This document shows, piece after piece, positions 25,027 to 34,703 of a DNA stretch of 64,000 nucleotides. Each line of letters opens with the position of its first letter. Positions within the stretch are counted from its first letter, which is position 1. The DNA is from Microbacterium pullorum (lineage in GTDB: Bacteria; Actinomycetota; Actinomycetes; Actinomycetales; Microbacteriaceae): contig NZ_JACSQP010000007.1 in the NCBI RefSeq assembly GCF_014836535.1, forward strand, positions 15,329-79,328, in the 5' to 3' direction. The position numbers and the translations under genes are program-made. The notes under the pieces were generated by a model. That model saw nothing but the letters and a program-made list of their open reading frames with translations. It was not told the DNA's origin and searched no databases.

Positions 25027-25512
25027 TCAGAGGTCGAGTACCCAGATCCGGAATGTCAGCTCGCTGCCACGGAACAGCTCGGTCTGTTGACCGTGCTCCC
25101 GGAATCCCGCGCCGCGGCAGAGGGCGTTGGATGCCACGTTGTCGGCACCCGGAAGAGCGATGAGCCGGTCTCGACGCCCGTCTTCCCGCACCCGCGCGAT
25201 GAGCCTGTCCAGTGCCGCCCGTGCGACGCCTCTGCCCTGTCTCTCGGGCACGACGCTCCACCCTGTCTCGAAGACGGGGGTGCCCTCGAGCTCGCCTTCC
25301 CAGTAGCCGATGGCGCCGGCGGGTTCGCCGTCGACGTCGATCCGGTACATCCGTGAGGGGCTGGCATCCGCCGGGCGCAGATAGCGTTCGTGCCGGTCGA
25401 GAACCGCGGCAGTCGATTCCGGACCGCCGAGGAACGCAGTCATGGCCGGAGTGTTCATCCGCACCAGCAACCCGAGGTCGTCCTCGCTCCAGCGCTGCAA
25501 AGTCACCGGCAT
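25027..25512 (-). CDS. GNAT family N-acetyltransferase
   Basis: 161-residue acetyltransferase of RimJ/RimL-like form. The acetyl-CoA motif is VPERQGRGVARAALDRLI, followed by LPGADNVASNALCRGAGF, the usual motif B. I prefer the ATG at 25512 over the GTG at 25521 because GAGGAGG lies eight bases before the ATG but abuts the GTG. The substrate is unknown. It is monocistronic, convergent with recQ, with about 40 GC-rich bases between them. Confidence 0.85.
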   Translation of the reverse strand: MPVTLQRWSEDDLGLLVRMNTPAMTAFLGGPESTAAVLDRHERYLRPADASPSRMYRIDVDGEPAGAIGYWEGELEGTPVFETGWSVVPERQGRGVARAALDRLIARVREDGRRDRLIALPGADNVASNALCRGAGFREHGQQTELFRGSELTFRIWVLDL

Positions 25513-25710
25513 CCGCGCCACCTCCTCGAGTCATCTTCGCGTCCGCCCCTCCCGTCCACCAGTACTCCTTCGGCACGGGGGATGTGGGGTGGATACAACG
25601 CGGGATCGGGGCGGGGACGCGGGTGGGTGTAGATAGTGACCAATCGGGTTGAGGCTGTGTTGTGGGACACCTACGGTCGGAGCATTCCATTTCCCACCGA
25701 GAGGTGACCC

Positions 25711-27822
25711 ATGACTGACGCTGCCGTCCGTCCGACCAAGCCCGCCACCAGCAAGCGCACGCCCGCCGGCGGCGCGCCGACCGCGCCGCACACCGCCGAC
25801 GAGGCCCACGAGGCCCGCATCGACATCGCCGCGGTCACCGACCTGCTGCTGGGCACGTGGGCTGACACCCGCCGCGAGGCCCGCGAGATGGTCAAAGACC
25901 CCGCGCTCTGGCGCGTCGACGGCCTGCCGATGGCCGAGCACCGCGAGCGGGTGCTCGAGCAGCTGCGCATCGTCGTGAGCCACGGCGGCTCCCGCCGCGC
26001 GTACCCGAAGGAGTACGGCGGCCTCGATGCCAACGGCGCCAACGTCTCGGCGTTCCTCGAGCTGGTGCTCGCCGACCCCAGCCTGCAGATCAAGGCGGGC
26101 GTGCAGTGGGGCCTGTTCGGATCGGCGATCCATCACCTCGGCACGAAGCCCCACCACGACAAGTGGCTGCGCGACGTGATGAACCTCGACCTTCCCGGCG
26201 CGTTCGCGATGACCGAGACTGGCCACGGCTCCGACGTCGCCGCCATCGGCACGACCGCGACCTACGACGTCGATGCCGAGGAGTTCGTGATCCACACCCC
26301 GTTCCGCGGGGCCTGGAAGGACTACCTCGGCAACGCCGCGCTGCACGGCCGCGCGGCGACGGTGTTCGCCCAGCTCATCAGCGGCGGCGTCAACTACGGC
26401 GTGCACTGCTTCTTCGTGCCGCTGCGCGACGAGAACGGCTCCTTCGTCCCCGGCATCGGCGGCGAGGACGACGGCGTCAAGGGCGGACTCAACGGCATCG
26501 ACAACGGTCGACTGCATTTCGACCAGGTGCGCATCCCGCGTGAGAACCTGCTCAACCGCTACGGCGACATCGCCCCCGACGGCACCTACTCCAGCCCGAT
26601 CGACAGCCCCGGCCGTCGCTTCTTCACCATGCTCGGCGCGCTCGTGCAGGGTCGGGTGTGCCTCGACGGCGCTGCGACCACCGCCACCGCCGCCGCCCTC
26701 ACGATCGCCGTGACCTACGGCAACCAGCGTCGCCAGTTCGACAGCGGCAGCGGCACCGACGAGGTCGTGCTGATGGACTATGCGCGCCACCAGCGTCGTC
26801 TGCTGCCCCGGCTCGCGGCCACCTATGCCCAGGCCTTCGCCGGCGACGAGCTGATCAAGAAGTTCGACGGCGTGTTCAGCGGCCGCGAGGACACCCCCGA
26901 CGAGCGGGAAGACCTCGAGACGCTCGCCGCGGCGCTGAAGTCCCTGTCGACGTGGAACGCACTGGACACCATCCAAGAGGCCCGCGAAGCCTGCGGCGGC
27001 GCCGGCTTCCTCGCCGAGAACCGGCTCGTGGGCCTGCGTGCCGACCTCGACGTCTACGTAACCTTCGAGGGTGACAACAACGTGCTCCTCCAGCTGGTCG
27101 GCAAGCGCCTGCTCAGCGACTATGCCCAGCAGTTCAAGGACGCGGATGCCGCGGCGCTCGCCCGCTTCGCCGTCGGGCAGACCGCGGGCAAGGTCTTCCA
27201 CGGCGCGGGCCTTCGCCGCCTCGGCCAGACCGTCACCGACTTCGGCTCCACCGCCCGCTCGGTCGAGTTGGGGCTTCGCGCCGATCAGCAGCACGACCTG
27301 CTGTCGGGTCGCGTGCAGCAGATGGTCGCCGACGTCGCCGGGCGCCTGCGCCCCGCCGCGAAGATGCCCGCGGCCGATGCTGCGGCACTGTTCAACGAGA
27401 ACCAGTCCGAGCTCATCGAGGCCGCCCGCGCACACGGCGAGCTGCTGCAGTGGGAGGCCCTCACCGACGGCGTGAACCGCGCCGCCGACGACGGCACCCG
27501 CCAGGTGCTCACCTGGCTGCGTGACCTGTTCGGGCTGTCGCTCATCGAGAAGCACCTCGCCTGGCACCTCATCCACGGCCGCCTCTCCACCCAGCGCGGC
27601 GCCGCGGTGTCGCGCTACATCGACCGCCTGTGCGCGCGGCTGCGGCCGCACTCGCAGGACCTGGTCGATGCGTTCGGCTTCGCCCCCGAGCACCTGCGCG
27701 CCCCCATCGCCTCGGGCGCCGAGCGCGAGCGCCAGCACGAAGCGCGGGAGTACTACGCGGCGCTTGCGGCATCCGGTGACGCACCCGTGTCGGAGAAGGC
27801 GCTCAAGAAGCAGAAGAAGTAG
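25711..27822 (+). CDS. Acyl-CoA oxidase/dehydrogenase family protein (long form)
   Basis: 703-residue flavoprotein, about twice the size of ordinary acyl-CoA dehydrogenases and matching the peroxisomal acyl-CoA oxidase architecture. Residues ~40-320 hold the N-terminal domains with FAMTETGHGSDVAAIGTTATYD, then GRVCLDGAATTATAAALTIAV, ACGGAGFLAENRLVGLRADLDVYVTF-type C-terminal catalytic region, and an extra C-terminal helical domain. It should desaturate fatty acyl-CoAs; in oxidases electrons go to O2, giving H2O2, but the acceptor cannot be read from sequence. GAGAGGTG precedes the ATG. A strong hairpin follows. Confidence 0.88.
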   Translation: MTDAAVRPTKPATSKRTPAGGAPTAPHTADEAHEARIDIAAVTDLLLGTWADTRREAREMVKDPALWRVDGLPMAEHRERVLEQLRIVVSHGGSRRAYPKEYGGLDANGANVSAFLELVLADPSLQIKAGVQWGLFGSAIHHLGTKPHHDKWLRDVMNLDLPGAFAMTETGHGSDVAAIGTTATYDVDAEEFVIHTPFRGAWKDYLGNAALHGRAATVFAQLISGGVNYGVHCFFVPLRDENGSFVPGIGGEDDGVKGGLNGIDNGRLHFDQVRIPRENLLNRYGDIAPDGTYSSPIDSPGRRFFTMLGALVQGRVCLDGAATTATAAALTIAVTYGNQRRQFDSGSGTDEVVLMDYARHQRRLLPRLAATYAQAFAGDELIKKFDGVFSGREDTPDEREDLETLAAALKSLSTWNALDTIQEAREACGGAGFLAENRLVGLRADLDVYVTFEGDNNVLLQLVGKRLLSDYAQQFKDADAAALARFAVGQTAGKVFHGAGLRRLGQTVTDFGSTARSVELGLRADQQHDLLSGRVQQMVADVAGRLRPAAKMPAADAAALFNENQSELIEAARAHGELLQWEALTDGVNRAADDGTRQVLTWLRDLFGLSLIEKHLAWHLIHGRLSTQRGAAVSRYIDRLCARLRPHSQDLVDAFGFAPEHLRAPIASGAERERQHEAREYYAALAASGDAPVSEKALKKQKK

Positions 27823-27834
27823 AGCCAGCGGCCC

Positions 27835-27864
27835 GGCACGGCCCCGAGCAACCGGGGTCGTGCC
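27835..27864 (+). terminator. Hairpin terminator after the acyl-CoA oxidase-like gene
   Basis: GGCACGGCCCCG and CGGGGTCGTGCC pair as a 12-bp stem (one G-T) around AGCAAC, 12 bases after the stop codon. Confidence 0.85.
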
Positions 27865-27868
27865 CCCA

Positions 27869-27874
27869 TAGGGT
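27869..27874 (+). promoter_or_regulatory. Putative -10 hexamer for tag
   Basis: TAGGGT ends six bases before the GTG at 27881 and lies just beyond the preceding terminator. Confidence 0.45.
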
Positions 27875-27880
27875 GGCGGG

Positions 27881-28450
27881 GTGAGCCTGGACATCCGCGT
27901 CGGTCCCGACGGCGTCCCGCGCTGCGGGTGGGTCGGCGACGACCCGGAGTACCGCCGCTACCACGACGAGGAGTGGGGGCGGGCGCTGCACGGTGACCGG
28001 GAGCTGTTCGAGAAGCTGAGCCTCGAAGGGTTCCAGGCCGGGCTGTCGTGGATCACGATCCTGCGCAAACGCCCCCGGTTCCGCGAGGTGTTCGCGGGCT
28101 TCGAACCGACCGTCGTCGCCGCGTTCGACGACGCCGACGTCGAGCGGCTCATGGCGGATGCCGGAATCATCCGCAACCGCGCGAAGATCCTCGCCACGAT
28201 CCGCAACGCCCGCATCGTCACCGAGATGGCGCCCGGCGAACTCGACGCCCTGATGTGGTCTTTCGCCCCGCCGCCCCGCGCCCGCCCGCAGTCGTTCGCC
28301 GACATCAGGGCGACCACGCCAGAGTCCGACGCGATGTCGAAGGAGCTGCGCCGCCGGGGCTTGCGCTTCGTGGGGTCGACGACGATGTGGGCGCTCATGC
28401 AGTCGACCGGCATGGTGGACGACCATGTCGCCGGCTGCTGGCGGGCCTGA
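27881..28450 (+). CDS. tag: DNA-3-methyladenine glycosylase I
   Basis: 189-residue base-excision repair enzyme that removes 3-methyladenine from alkylated DNA. It has the family's N-terminal RCGWVGDDPEYRRYHDEEWG, LEGFQAGLSWITILRKRPRFREVF and the C-terminal zinc-snap residues in MVDDHVAGCW (His and Cys) that pair with the N-terminal Cys/His. Length is normal. The GTG start is supported by a -10-like hexamer six bases upstream. A small hairpin follows before the large surface-protein gene. Confidence 0.93.
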   Translation: MSLDIRVGPDGVPRCGWVGDDPEYRRYHDEEWGRALHGDRELFEKLSLEGFQAGLSWITILRKRPRFREVFAGFEPTVVAAFDDADVERLMADAGIIRNRAKILATIRNARIVTEMAPGELDALMWSFAPPPRARPQSFADIRATTPESDAMSKELRRRGLRFVGSTTMWALMQSTGMVDDHVAGCWRA

Positions 28451-28467
28451 GCCCGCTCGCGCGCCGA

Positions 28468-28483
28468 TGGGGAGTTCTCCCCA
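28468..28483 (+). terminator. Short hairpin after tag
   Basis: TGGGGA-gttc-TCCCCA, a 6-bp stem 18 bases after the stop codon. It is a modest terminator candidate separating tag from the surface-protein operon. Confidence 0.45.
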
Positions 28484-28588
28484 CCGACAGGCACTCGACC
28501 GCACGTTAGGGTGGTCGAGGCGCCGACTCACGGTCGGACCCGACGCCACGCAAGTCGCTGCTCGACACGACAAGGGGGATCGTTCGTC

Positions 28589-31500
28589 ATGAGGTCCTTT
28601 GCGTGGCTTCGTGCGCGCCCGCGCACCCTGGCGTCGGCGAGCGTCGTCACCGTCTCGGCCATCGCGATCACGACGATGGCGTTCCTCTACGAGGGCTTCC
28701 CGACCACCGATGTCGAGCTGAATGACGGCTCCGTCTGGGTCACCAAGCAGTCCAGCTACCTCGTCGGCCGCTTCAATGAGGCATCCGAGGTGCTCGACGC
28801 GGGGCTGCGCACCGTGTCGGACGAGTACGACATCGTGCAGGACGGGCGCACCGTGCTCGTCATCGACGAGGTCAGCAGCACGCTCGCACCCGTCGACGCG
28901 GCGACGGTCGCGACGGTGGGCGACATCGACATCCCGGCCGGCGCGACCGTCGGCGTGGGGGCGGCGACCGTGTCGATGCTCGAGCCGCAGGATGGCACGC
29001 TGTGGCTCACCCCGGCCTCCGCGCTCGCCGGGTTCACTCCCGCCGACGACTCGGCGGGCGAATTCGGCAAGGGCGCGGTCGCCGCGACCGGCACCGACGG
29101 CACCGTGTACGTCGCCTCGCCCGAGCAGGGCACCGTCACCACCGTGCGCCTCGGGCAGGAGGGCCCGGAATCGTCCAGCGAACCGGTCGACGGGCTCGAC
29201 GACGGCGATGCGCTGTCGATCACGGTGGCCGGCACCACGCCCGTGCTGCTGAACAAGACCGATGCGCGGCTGTGGGTGCAGGGTCTGGGGCTGCGCGATC
29301 TCGAGGGCGTGGCGGATGCCGTGCTGCAGCATCCCTCGCCGTTCACCGAGCACGTCAGTTACGCCACCCCCACAGCACTCGTCACGGTGCCTCTGGGGGA
29401 CGGCCCGGCCGTCGAGACCGCAGCCGGAGGCAACGGCGCCCCCACAGCGCCCGTCTCGCTCAAGGGCTGTGTCTACGGCGCCTGGGGTGGGTCGGCCCGG
29501 TTCGTGCGCGACTGCCCCCAGGACCGCGACGACCTCACCGCCGACATCCCGGGCATGGCCGCGGATGCCGACGTCGTCTTCCGCGTGAACCGCGACGTCG
29601 TCGTGCTCAACGACGTCGTCGCCGGCTCCGCGTGGACGGTGACCGAATCGCTCGATCTCGTCGACAACTGGGACGACATCGTGCCGCCGGAGGGGGGAGA
29701 TGAGACCGAGCAGACCTCCACCGAGGTCGCCCCCGAGACGTCGCTGCCCGAGCGCACCGACGTCAACCACCCGCCGGTCGCCGAGGACGACGACTTCGGC
29801 GTGCGCCCGGGTCGCACCACGGTGCTGCCGGTGCTCGACAACGACAACGACGCCGACGGCGACGTGCTCACCGCCGCCGCGCAGGGCGGCGTGAGCCTGG
29901 GGGAGCTGGCCCCCATCTACGGCGGCCGCGCGCTGCAGGTGACGGTGCCCGAAGACGCCACCGGAACCGACACCTTCAGTTACGAGGTCAATGACGGGCG
30001 CCCGGGCGGCACCGATCAGGCGAACGTCACCGTCGAGGTGCGGCCGTGGTCGGTCAACGAGGCGCCGTTCCAGCGCAAGACGCCGATCGTGGTGGTCGAG
30101 CAGGGCGGTCAGATCACCCACGACACCCTGCTGGACTGGGTCGACCCCGACGGCGACGACATGTTCCTGCGGGCCGCGGTGGCCGACGGCGACGACGAGG
30201 TGGACTTCACCTCGGGTGGCGAGATCACCTTCCGCGCCGTCGGATCGTTGCAGGGGCGGCGCACCGTGACCGTGACGGTGTCGGACGGCACCGACGACAC
30301 CACCGGGACGGTGGAGTTCGACGTGCGCCCCGTCGGTACCACCAAGCCCATCACGACGCCCGACCACCTCGTGGTGCGCACGAACGAGAAGACCAGCGTC
30401 TCGCCGCTGGACAACGACGTCTCGCCCAGCGGGGCGCCGCTGCGCCTGGCCCGCGTGACCGAGGTCGCCGGCGCCGAGGTGGTGCCCGACTACAACGCGG
30501 GCACGTTCACGTTCGTCTCCCCGACCCCCGGGGCCTACTACGTGCAGTACCTCGCCACCGACGGGCCGCAGACGGTCACCGGGCTCGTGCGCATCGACGT
30601 GATGACTGCAGCCGACCCCGACGACCCGCCCATCGCGGTACGCGACGTGGCGCTGCTGCCGTCGGGCAAGGACGTGCGCATCGACGTGCTCGCCAACGAC
30701 TCCGATCCCGCCGGCGGCATCCTCGTCGTGCAGTCGGTCACGGTGCCGCCCGATTCCCGCATATCGGTCGCCGTCATCGACCACCGCTACCTGCTCGTGA
30801 CCGACCAGTCGGGCCTGGCCCAGTCGGTGACGATCGAGTACCAGATCTCCAACGGCCGGCACTCGGCCACGGGGGACGTCGTGGTGATCCCGATTCCCGC
30901 TCCCACCCAGCTGCGCCCGCCGGTGGCCGCCGACGACAACGTGATCGTGCGCGCCGGCGACGTCATCACCATCCCGGTGCTGGACAACGACTACCACCCC
31001 AACGGCGACGCCCTCACGGTGCAGCCCACCCTGATCGACCCGCTCATCGACGCGGCCGACGGCGAGGCGTTCGTCTCCGAGAACACGCTGCGCTTCCGCG
31101 CCGGCGCCGAGGCGAAGACCGTCTACGCGACGTATGAGGTCGCCGATTCGCTCGGCCAGAAGGATGCCGGGTACGTCACGATCCAGATCGTCGACGTCGA
31201 CGTCGAGAACAACCAGGCGCCCCGGCCGCGGGACCTCACCGCGCGTGTGCTCAGCGGCACCGAGGTGAAGATCCCGGTTGTGCTCGACGGCATCGACCCC
31301 GACGGCGACTCGGTGCAGCTCGTGGGCGTCGCCTCCGCTCCCGCCAACGGCCGCGTGGTCGAGGTGGGGCAGAACTACCTGCGGTACGAGGCGTTCGGCG
31401 AATCCACCGGCACCGACGAGTTCACCTACACCGTGCAGGACCGGCTCGGTCGCACTGCGACCGCGGCGGTGCGCATCGGCATCGCGCCGTCGACCGGCAC

Positions 31501-34500
31501 CAACCAGGCACCGTTCGCCGTGAAGGACGTCGTGCTCATGCGACCCGACCGCACCGTGGCGGTGCCGGTGACGATGAACGACTCCGACCCCGAGGGTGAC
31601 AAGGTGATCCTCGTCGCCGACGGGCTCGAGGTGCCCGAAGGCATCGAAGCGGTCGTCCGGGGCGACCGCGTGGTCATCACGAGCGCCGACGAGCCGGGCA
31701 CCAAGACACTCACCTACACGATCCGCGATGAGCGTGGCGCCTCGGCGATCGGCGCACTCGTGGTCACCGTCGACCCCGACGTGCCGCTGCAGGCACCCAT
31801 CGCCCGCGATGACAGGGTCACCATCGCCGACGTCGGCGACCAGCCGCAGGTCGATGTCGAGGTGCTCCTCAACGACGAAGACCCCGACGGGGTGCGCGAC
31901 GAACTCACCATCACCACCGCCGAGGAGGACGTGCGCGTGCGCTCCGGCGGCATCGTGCGCGTGCCCCTCACCGACACCGCCCGCATCGTGCGGTACGACG
32001 TGACCGACGATGACGGCCTGAGCGCATCGGCGTTCATCCACGTGCCCGGCTTCGCGGACCTCCGCCCCTCGCTGGGGACGACCGGCGGCATCGAGGTCAC
32101 GAGCGGCGAGACGGTGGAGATCCCCCTCGGCGACCACGTCGTCGTCGCCGGCGGCGGCCGGGCGATCATCACCGAGGCGGCGAAGGTCTCGGCCATTCAC
32201 GCCGATGGTGGGGCGCTGGTGAAGGATGCCACGACGCTCGTCTACACGTCGGCCGACGGTTACAGCGGCGCCGATGCCATCACCTTCGAGGTCACCGACG
32301 GCACCGGCCCCGATGACCCCGAGGGCCGCGTCGCAACCCTCACCCTCCCCATCACGGTGCTCCCGCCCGACAACCTGCCGCCGACGCTGTCGGGCGCCGC
32401 GATCTCTGTCGCGCCGGGTGAGACCGCCACAACGCTGGATCTGCGAGGCCTGGCATCCGACCCCAACGAAGAGGACGTTCCCTCCCTCGCGTTCCGGCTG
32501 GTCGGCGGCGCGCCCGACGGTTTCTCGGCCTCGGTGTCCGACGGGGTGCTGAGCGTCTCGGCCGATGCCTCCACCCCCAAGGGCACCACCGCCACGATCG
32601 ACGTCTCGGTCACCGACGGCGAGAGCGATCCGGTCACCGCCACGATGACCGCGACCGTCACGGCATCCACCCGCCCGCTCGCGGTCACCACCGACGACAT
32701 CGTTCCCGAGGCGCACCAGGGCGTGCGGCAGAGCATCGACGTGCTCGCCAACGACCAGAGCCCGTTCCCCGATGAGCCCCTCACCGTCATCGACGCCCAG
32801 GTCGAGGTCGGCAGCGTGAGCGCTCAGCCGCGGGTGCTCCCCGGCGGCACGGTCGAGCTGACACCTGCCGACGACTTCGTCGGCAGCCTCGTGGTGCGCT
32901 ACCGGGTGCAGGATGCCACCGAAGACCCCGACCGCGTCGTCGACGGCCGCATCCGCCTCACGGTGCAGGGCCGCCCCGACGTGCCCGGCACCCCGACCGT
33001 CTCGAGCGTGCAGGACCGCACCGTCGTGCTGTCGTGGTCGTCGCCGTCGAATAACGGGGCGGAGATCACGTCGTACGCGGTGACCTCCACCCGCGGCGAC
33101 TACACCAAGACGTGCGCCTCGACCACGTGCACGCTGGACGGTCTCACCAACAACGTCGAGTACAACTTCACCGTCATAGCGACCAACCGGGTCGGCGAAT
33201 CCGACCCGTCGGCGCCCTCGGCCACCGCCCGCCCCGACGCGCGGCCCGACACCCCGCAGCCGCCGCAGCTGGTCTTCGGAGACCGCGCGCTCGACGTCTC
33301 GTGGACGACGCCGACGACGCCGGGCTCGCCGGTGGAGTCGTTCGACCTCGAGATCTCGCCGGCCCCGCCGTCGGGGGCGACGCAGAAGACCGGTGCCACC
33401 GGCAATGCGCTGCGGTGGGAAGGCCTCGAGAACGGCACCTCGTACCAGGTTCGGGTGCGCGCGGTGAACCGGGCGCCCGAGCCCTCCAGCTGGAGCAGCT
33501 GGTCGCCGAGCGTGATCCCCGCGGGGCCCCCGGCGGCCCCCGCCGCACCGACGACCCAGCGGCTGTCACCGGTCGGCAGTCAGGCGCAGCTGCAGGTGTC
33601 GTGGGCGGCGCCGTACGCCAACGGCGACCCCGTGAGCACGTACAGCCTGCGCGTGCACCACGGCGGCACGGTCGTGAACACCATCCCCGTCGCCGGCGGT
33701 CAGACCTCGCAGGCCGTGAACGTCAACGCGTCGACCACCGACTACACCTTCACCGTCGCCGCGAGCAACAAGGCCGGGCAGGGTGCGTTCAGTGCGCCCT
33801 CGGCGCCGCGTCGCGCGTTCGTCGCCCCCGGTGCGCCCGGCGCGGTCAGCGCGAGCCCCGGCGATCGGTCGCTGTCCGTCAGCGCCGCCGCCGGCGAGGG
33901 CAACGGCGCCAACCCCGGGGAGCTGAACTACGAGTACTCCCTCAACGGAGGCGGGTGGAGCGGCAACTGGGCGAGTCTCGAGAAGGGCGCCACGATCCGC
34001 GGCACGATCCCCGGGCTCGCCAACGGCTCGGGGTACACGGTCGCCATCCGCGCGGTGAACAACCTGGACGGCCAGAACTACCCCGGCCCGGGGTCCGCCG
34101 GATCCAACCAGGTCGTCCCCTTCGGCAAGCCCAACGCCCCCGGGGCCAGCGCGCAGCGCGACGGCACGGCGGTCGTGCTCGGCTGGTCGGGGCCCGCGCT
34201 CAACGGCCGTGACGTGACGGTGCAGATCAGCGTCAACGGCGGCGGCTGGGAGAGCGTCGCAGGCACCGGCAGCCGCCGCGTGGGCAACGACTACGACCAG
34301 ACGCACTCGATCCGCGTACGCGCCGTCGACACCGAGGGCCAGGTGAGCGGGGAGAACTCCGCACAGGCGTCCACGGCACCGCGGCCCGCGCCGCAGAACG
34401 GCGCGCAGACGGTCAAGGGCGCGTACAAGTCCGGATGCAACGTCGCGTGCTACTACTTGGCCGTCACCACGGAGCGCGACTTCCCGGCAGGGAGCTACAC

Positions 34501-34672
34501 CTACAGCTGCCTCGCCAACGGCCGCAAGTTCAACGATTGGGACGGGCCGGTGCACATCGCCGCCGGGACGACGACGCAGATCCAGTGCTGGTACGGCAAC
34601 GCCGGGCACACGGTGCAGGTGCAGCTCAACGGCATCCCCGGTGCCAGCCAAGCCAAACCCACCACCTGGTGA
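28589..34672 (+). CDS. Giant Ig-like/cadherin-like and fibronectin III surface protein
   Basis: 2027-residue secreted protein. A basic N-terminus and one uncleaved-looking helix (~13-36) anchor or export it. Residues ~40-400 are a beta-rich region with WVTK/LWLTP/VWVQG-type repeats, possibly a propeller. About ten Ig/cadherin-like repeats follow, each with a PPVAxDD...V.V.DND.DPDGD type calcium-loop signature (~415-1460). Five fibronectin III-like units come next (~1465-1940, e.g. LSWSSPSNNGAEITSYAV). The C-terminal domain has four cysteines (SGCNVACYYLA, SCLANG, QCWYG). There is no LPXTG signal. I start it at the ATG at 28589 behind GGGGGA. It is first in a six-gene operon with MoxR, DUF58, transglutaminase-fold, FHA and kinase genes. 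Confidence 0.85.
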   Translation: MRSFAWLRARPRTLASASVVTVSAIAITTMAFLYEGFPTTDVELNDGSVWVTKQSSYLVGRFNEASEVLDAGLRTVSDEYDIVQDGRTVLVIDEVSSTLAPVDAATVATVGDIDIPAGATVGVGAATVSMLEPQDGTLWLTPASALAGFTPADDSAGEFGKGAVAATGTDGTVYVASPEQGTVTTVRLGQEGPESSSEPVDGLDDGDALSITVAGTTPVLLNKTDARLWVQGLGLRDLEGVADAVLQHPSPFTEHVSYATPTALVTVPLGDGPAVETAAGGNGAPTAPVSLKGCVYGAWGGSARFVRDCPQDRDDLTADIPGMAADADVVFRVNRDVVVLNDVVAGSAWTVTESLDLVDNWDDIVPPEGGDETEQTSTEVAPETSLPERTDVNHPPVAEDDDFGVRPGRTTVLPVLDNDNDADGDVLTAAAQGGVSLGELAPIYGGRALQVTVPEDATGTDTFSYEVNDGRPGGTDQANVTVEVRPWSVNEAPFQRKTPIVVVEQGGQITHDTLLDWVDPDGDDMFLRAAVADGDDEVDFTSGGEITFRAVGSLQGRRTVTVTVSDGTDDTTGTVEFDVRPVGTTKPITTPDHLVVRTNEKTSVSPLDNDVSPSGAPLRLARVTEVAGAEVVPDYNAGTFTFVSPTPGAYYVQYLATDGPQTVTGLVRIDVMTAADPDDPPIAVRDVALLPSGKDVRIDVLANDSDPAGGILVVQSVTVPPDSRISVAVIDHRYLLVTDQSGLAQSVTIEYQISNGRHSATGDVVVIPIPAPTQLRPPVAADDNVIVRAGDVITIPVLDNDYHPNGDALTVQPTLIDPLIDAADGEAFVSENTLRFRAGAEAKTVYATYEVADSLGQKDAGYVTIQIVDVDVENNQAPRPRDLTARVLSGTEVKIPVVLDGIDPDGDSVQLVGVASAPANGRVVEVGQNYLRYEAFGESTGTDEFTYTVQDRLGRTATAAVRIGIAPSTGTNQAPFAVKDVVLMRPDRTVAVPVTMNDSDPEGDKVILVADGLEVPEGIEAVVRGDRVVITSADEPGTKTLTYTIRDERGASAIGALVVTVDPDVPLQAPIARDDRVTIADVGDQPQVDVEVLLNDEDPDGVRDELTITTAEEDVRVRSGGIVRVPLTDTARIVRYDVTDDDGLSASAFIHVPGFADLRPSLGTTGGIEVTSGETVEIPLGDHVVVAGGGRAIITEAAKVSAIHADGGALVKDATTLVYTSADGYSGADAITFEVTDGTGPDDPEGRVATLTLPITVLPPDNLPPTLSGAAISVAPGETATTLDLRGLASDPNEEDVPSLAFRLVGGAPDGFSASVSDGVLSVSADASTPKGTTATIDVSVTDGESDPVTATMTATVTASTRPLAVTTDDIVPEAHQGVRQSIDVLANDQSPFPDEPLTVIDAQVEVGSVSAQPRVLPGGTVELTPADDFVGSLVVRYRVQDATEDPDRVVDGRIRLTVQGRPDVPGTPTVSSVQDRTVVLSWSSPSNNGAEITSYAVTSTRGDYTKTCASTTCTLDGLTNNVEYNFTVIATNRVGESDPSAPSATARPDARPDTPQPPQLVFGDRALDVSWTTPTTPGSPVESFDLEISPAPPSGATQKTGATGNALRWEGLENGTSYQVRVRAVNRAPEPSSWSSWSPSVIPAGPPAAPAAPTTQRLSPVGSQAQLQVSWAAPYANGDPVSTYSLRVHHGGTVVNTIPVAGGQTSQAVNVNASTTDYTFTVAASNKAGQGAFSAPSAPRRAFVAPGAPGAVSASPGDRSLSVSAAAGEGNGANPGELNYEYSLNGGGWSGNWASLEKGATIRGTIPGLANGSGYTVAIRAVNNLDGQNYPGPGSAGSNQVVPFGKPNAPGASAQRDGTAVVLGWSGPALNGRDVTVQISVNGGGWESVAGTGSRRVGNDYDQTHSIRVRAVDTEGQVSGENSAQASTAPRPAPQNGAQTVKGAYKSGCNVACYYLAVTTERDFPAGSYTYSCLANGRKFNDWDGPVHIAAGTTTQIQCWYGNAGHTVQVQLNGIPGASQAKPTTW

Positions 34673-34676
34673 CCGC

Positions 34677-34703
34677 ATGACGAACGAGGAGACAGACCAA
34701 TGA
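34677..34703 (+). CDS. Possible 8-codon coupling ORF before the MoxR gene
   Basis: ATG at 34677 opens MTNEETDQ and its TGA overlaps the MoxR start as ATGA. It fills the short gap between the surface-protein gene and the ATPase gene and contains the GAGGAG ribosome binding site of the latter. It may only pass ribosomes on to the next gene; the product itself is unlikely to matter. Confidence 0.25.
   Translation: MTNEETDQ

Noticed and set aside
27803..32716. A 1637-codon open frame on the minus strand opposite the surface-protein gene
   Set aside because: It runs through several real plus-strand genes, has His/Arg/Gly-heavy composition and no domains. It is an antisense shadow of high-GC coding sequence.
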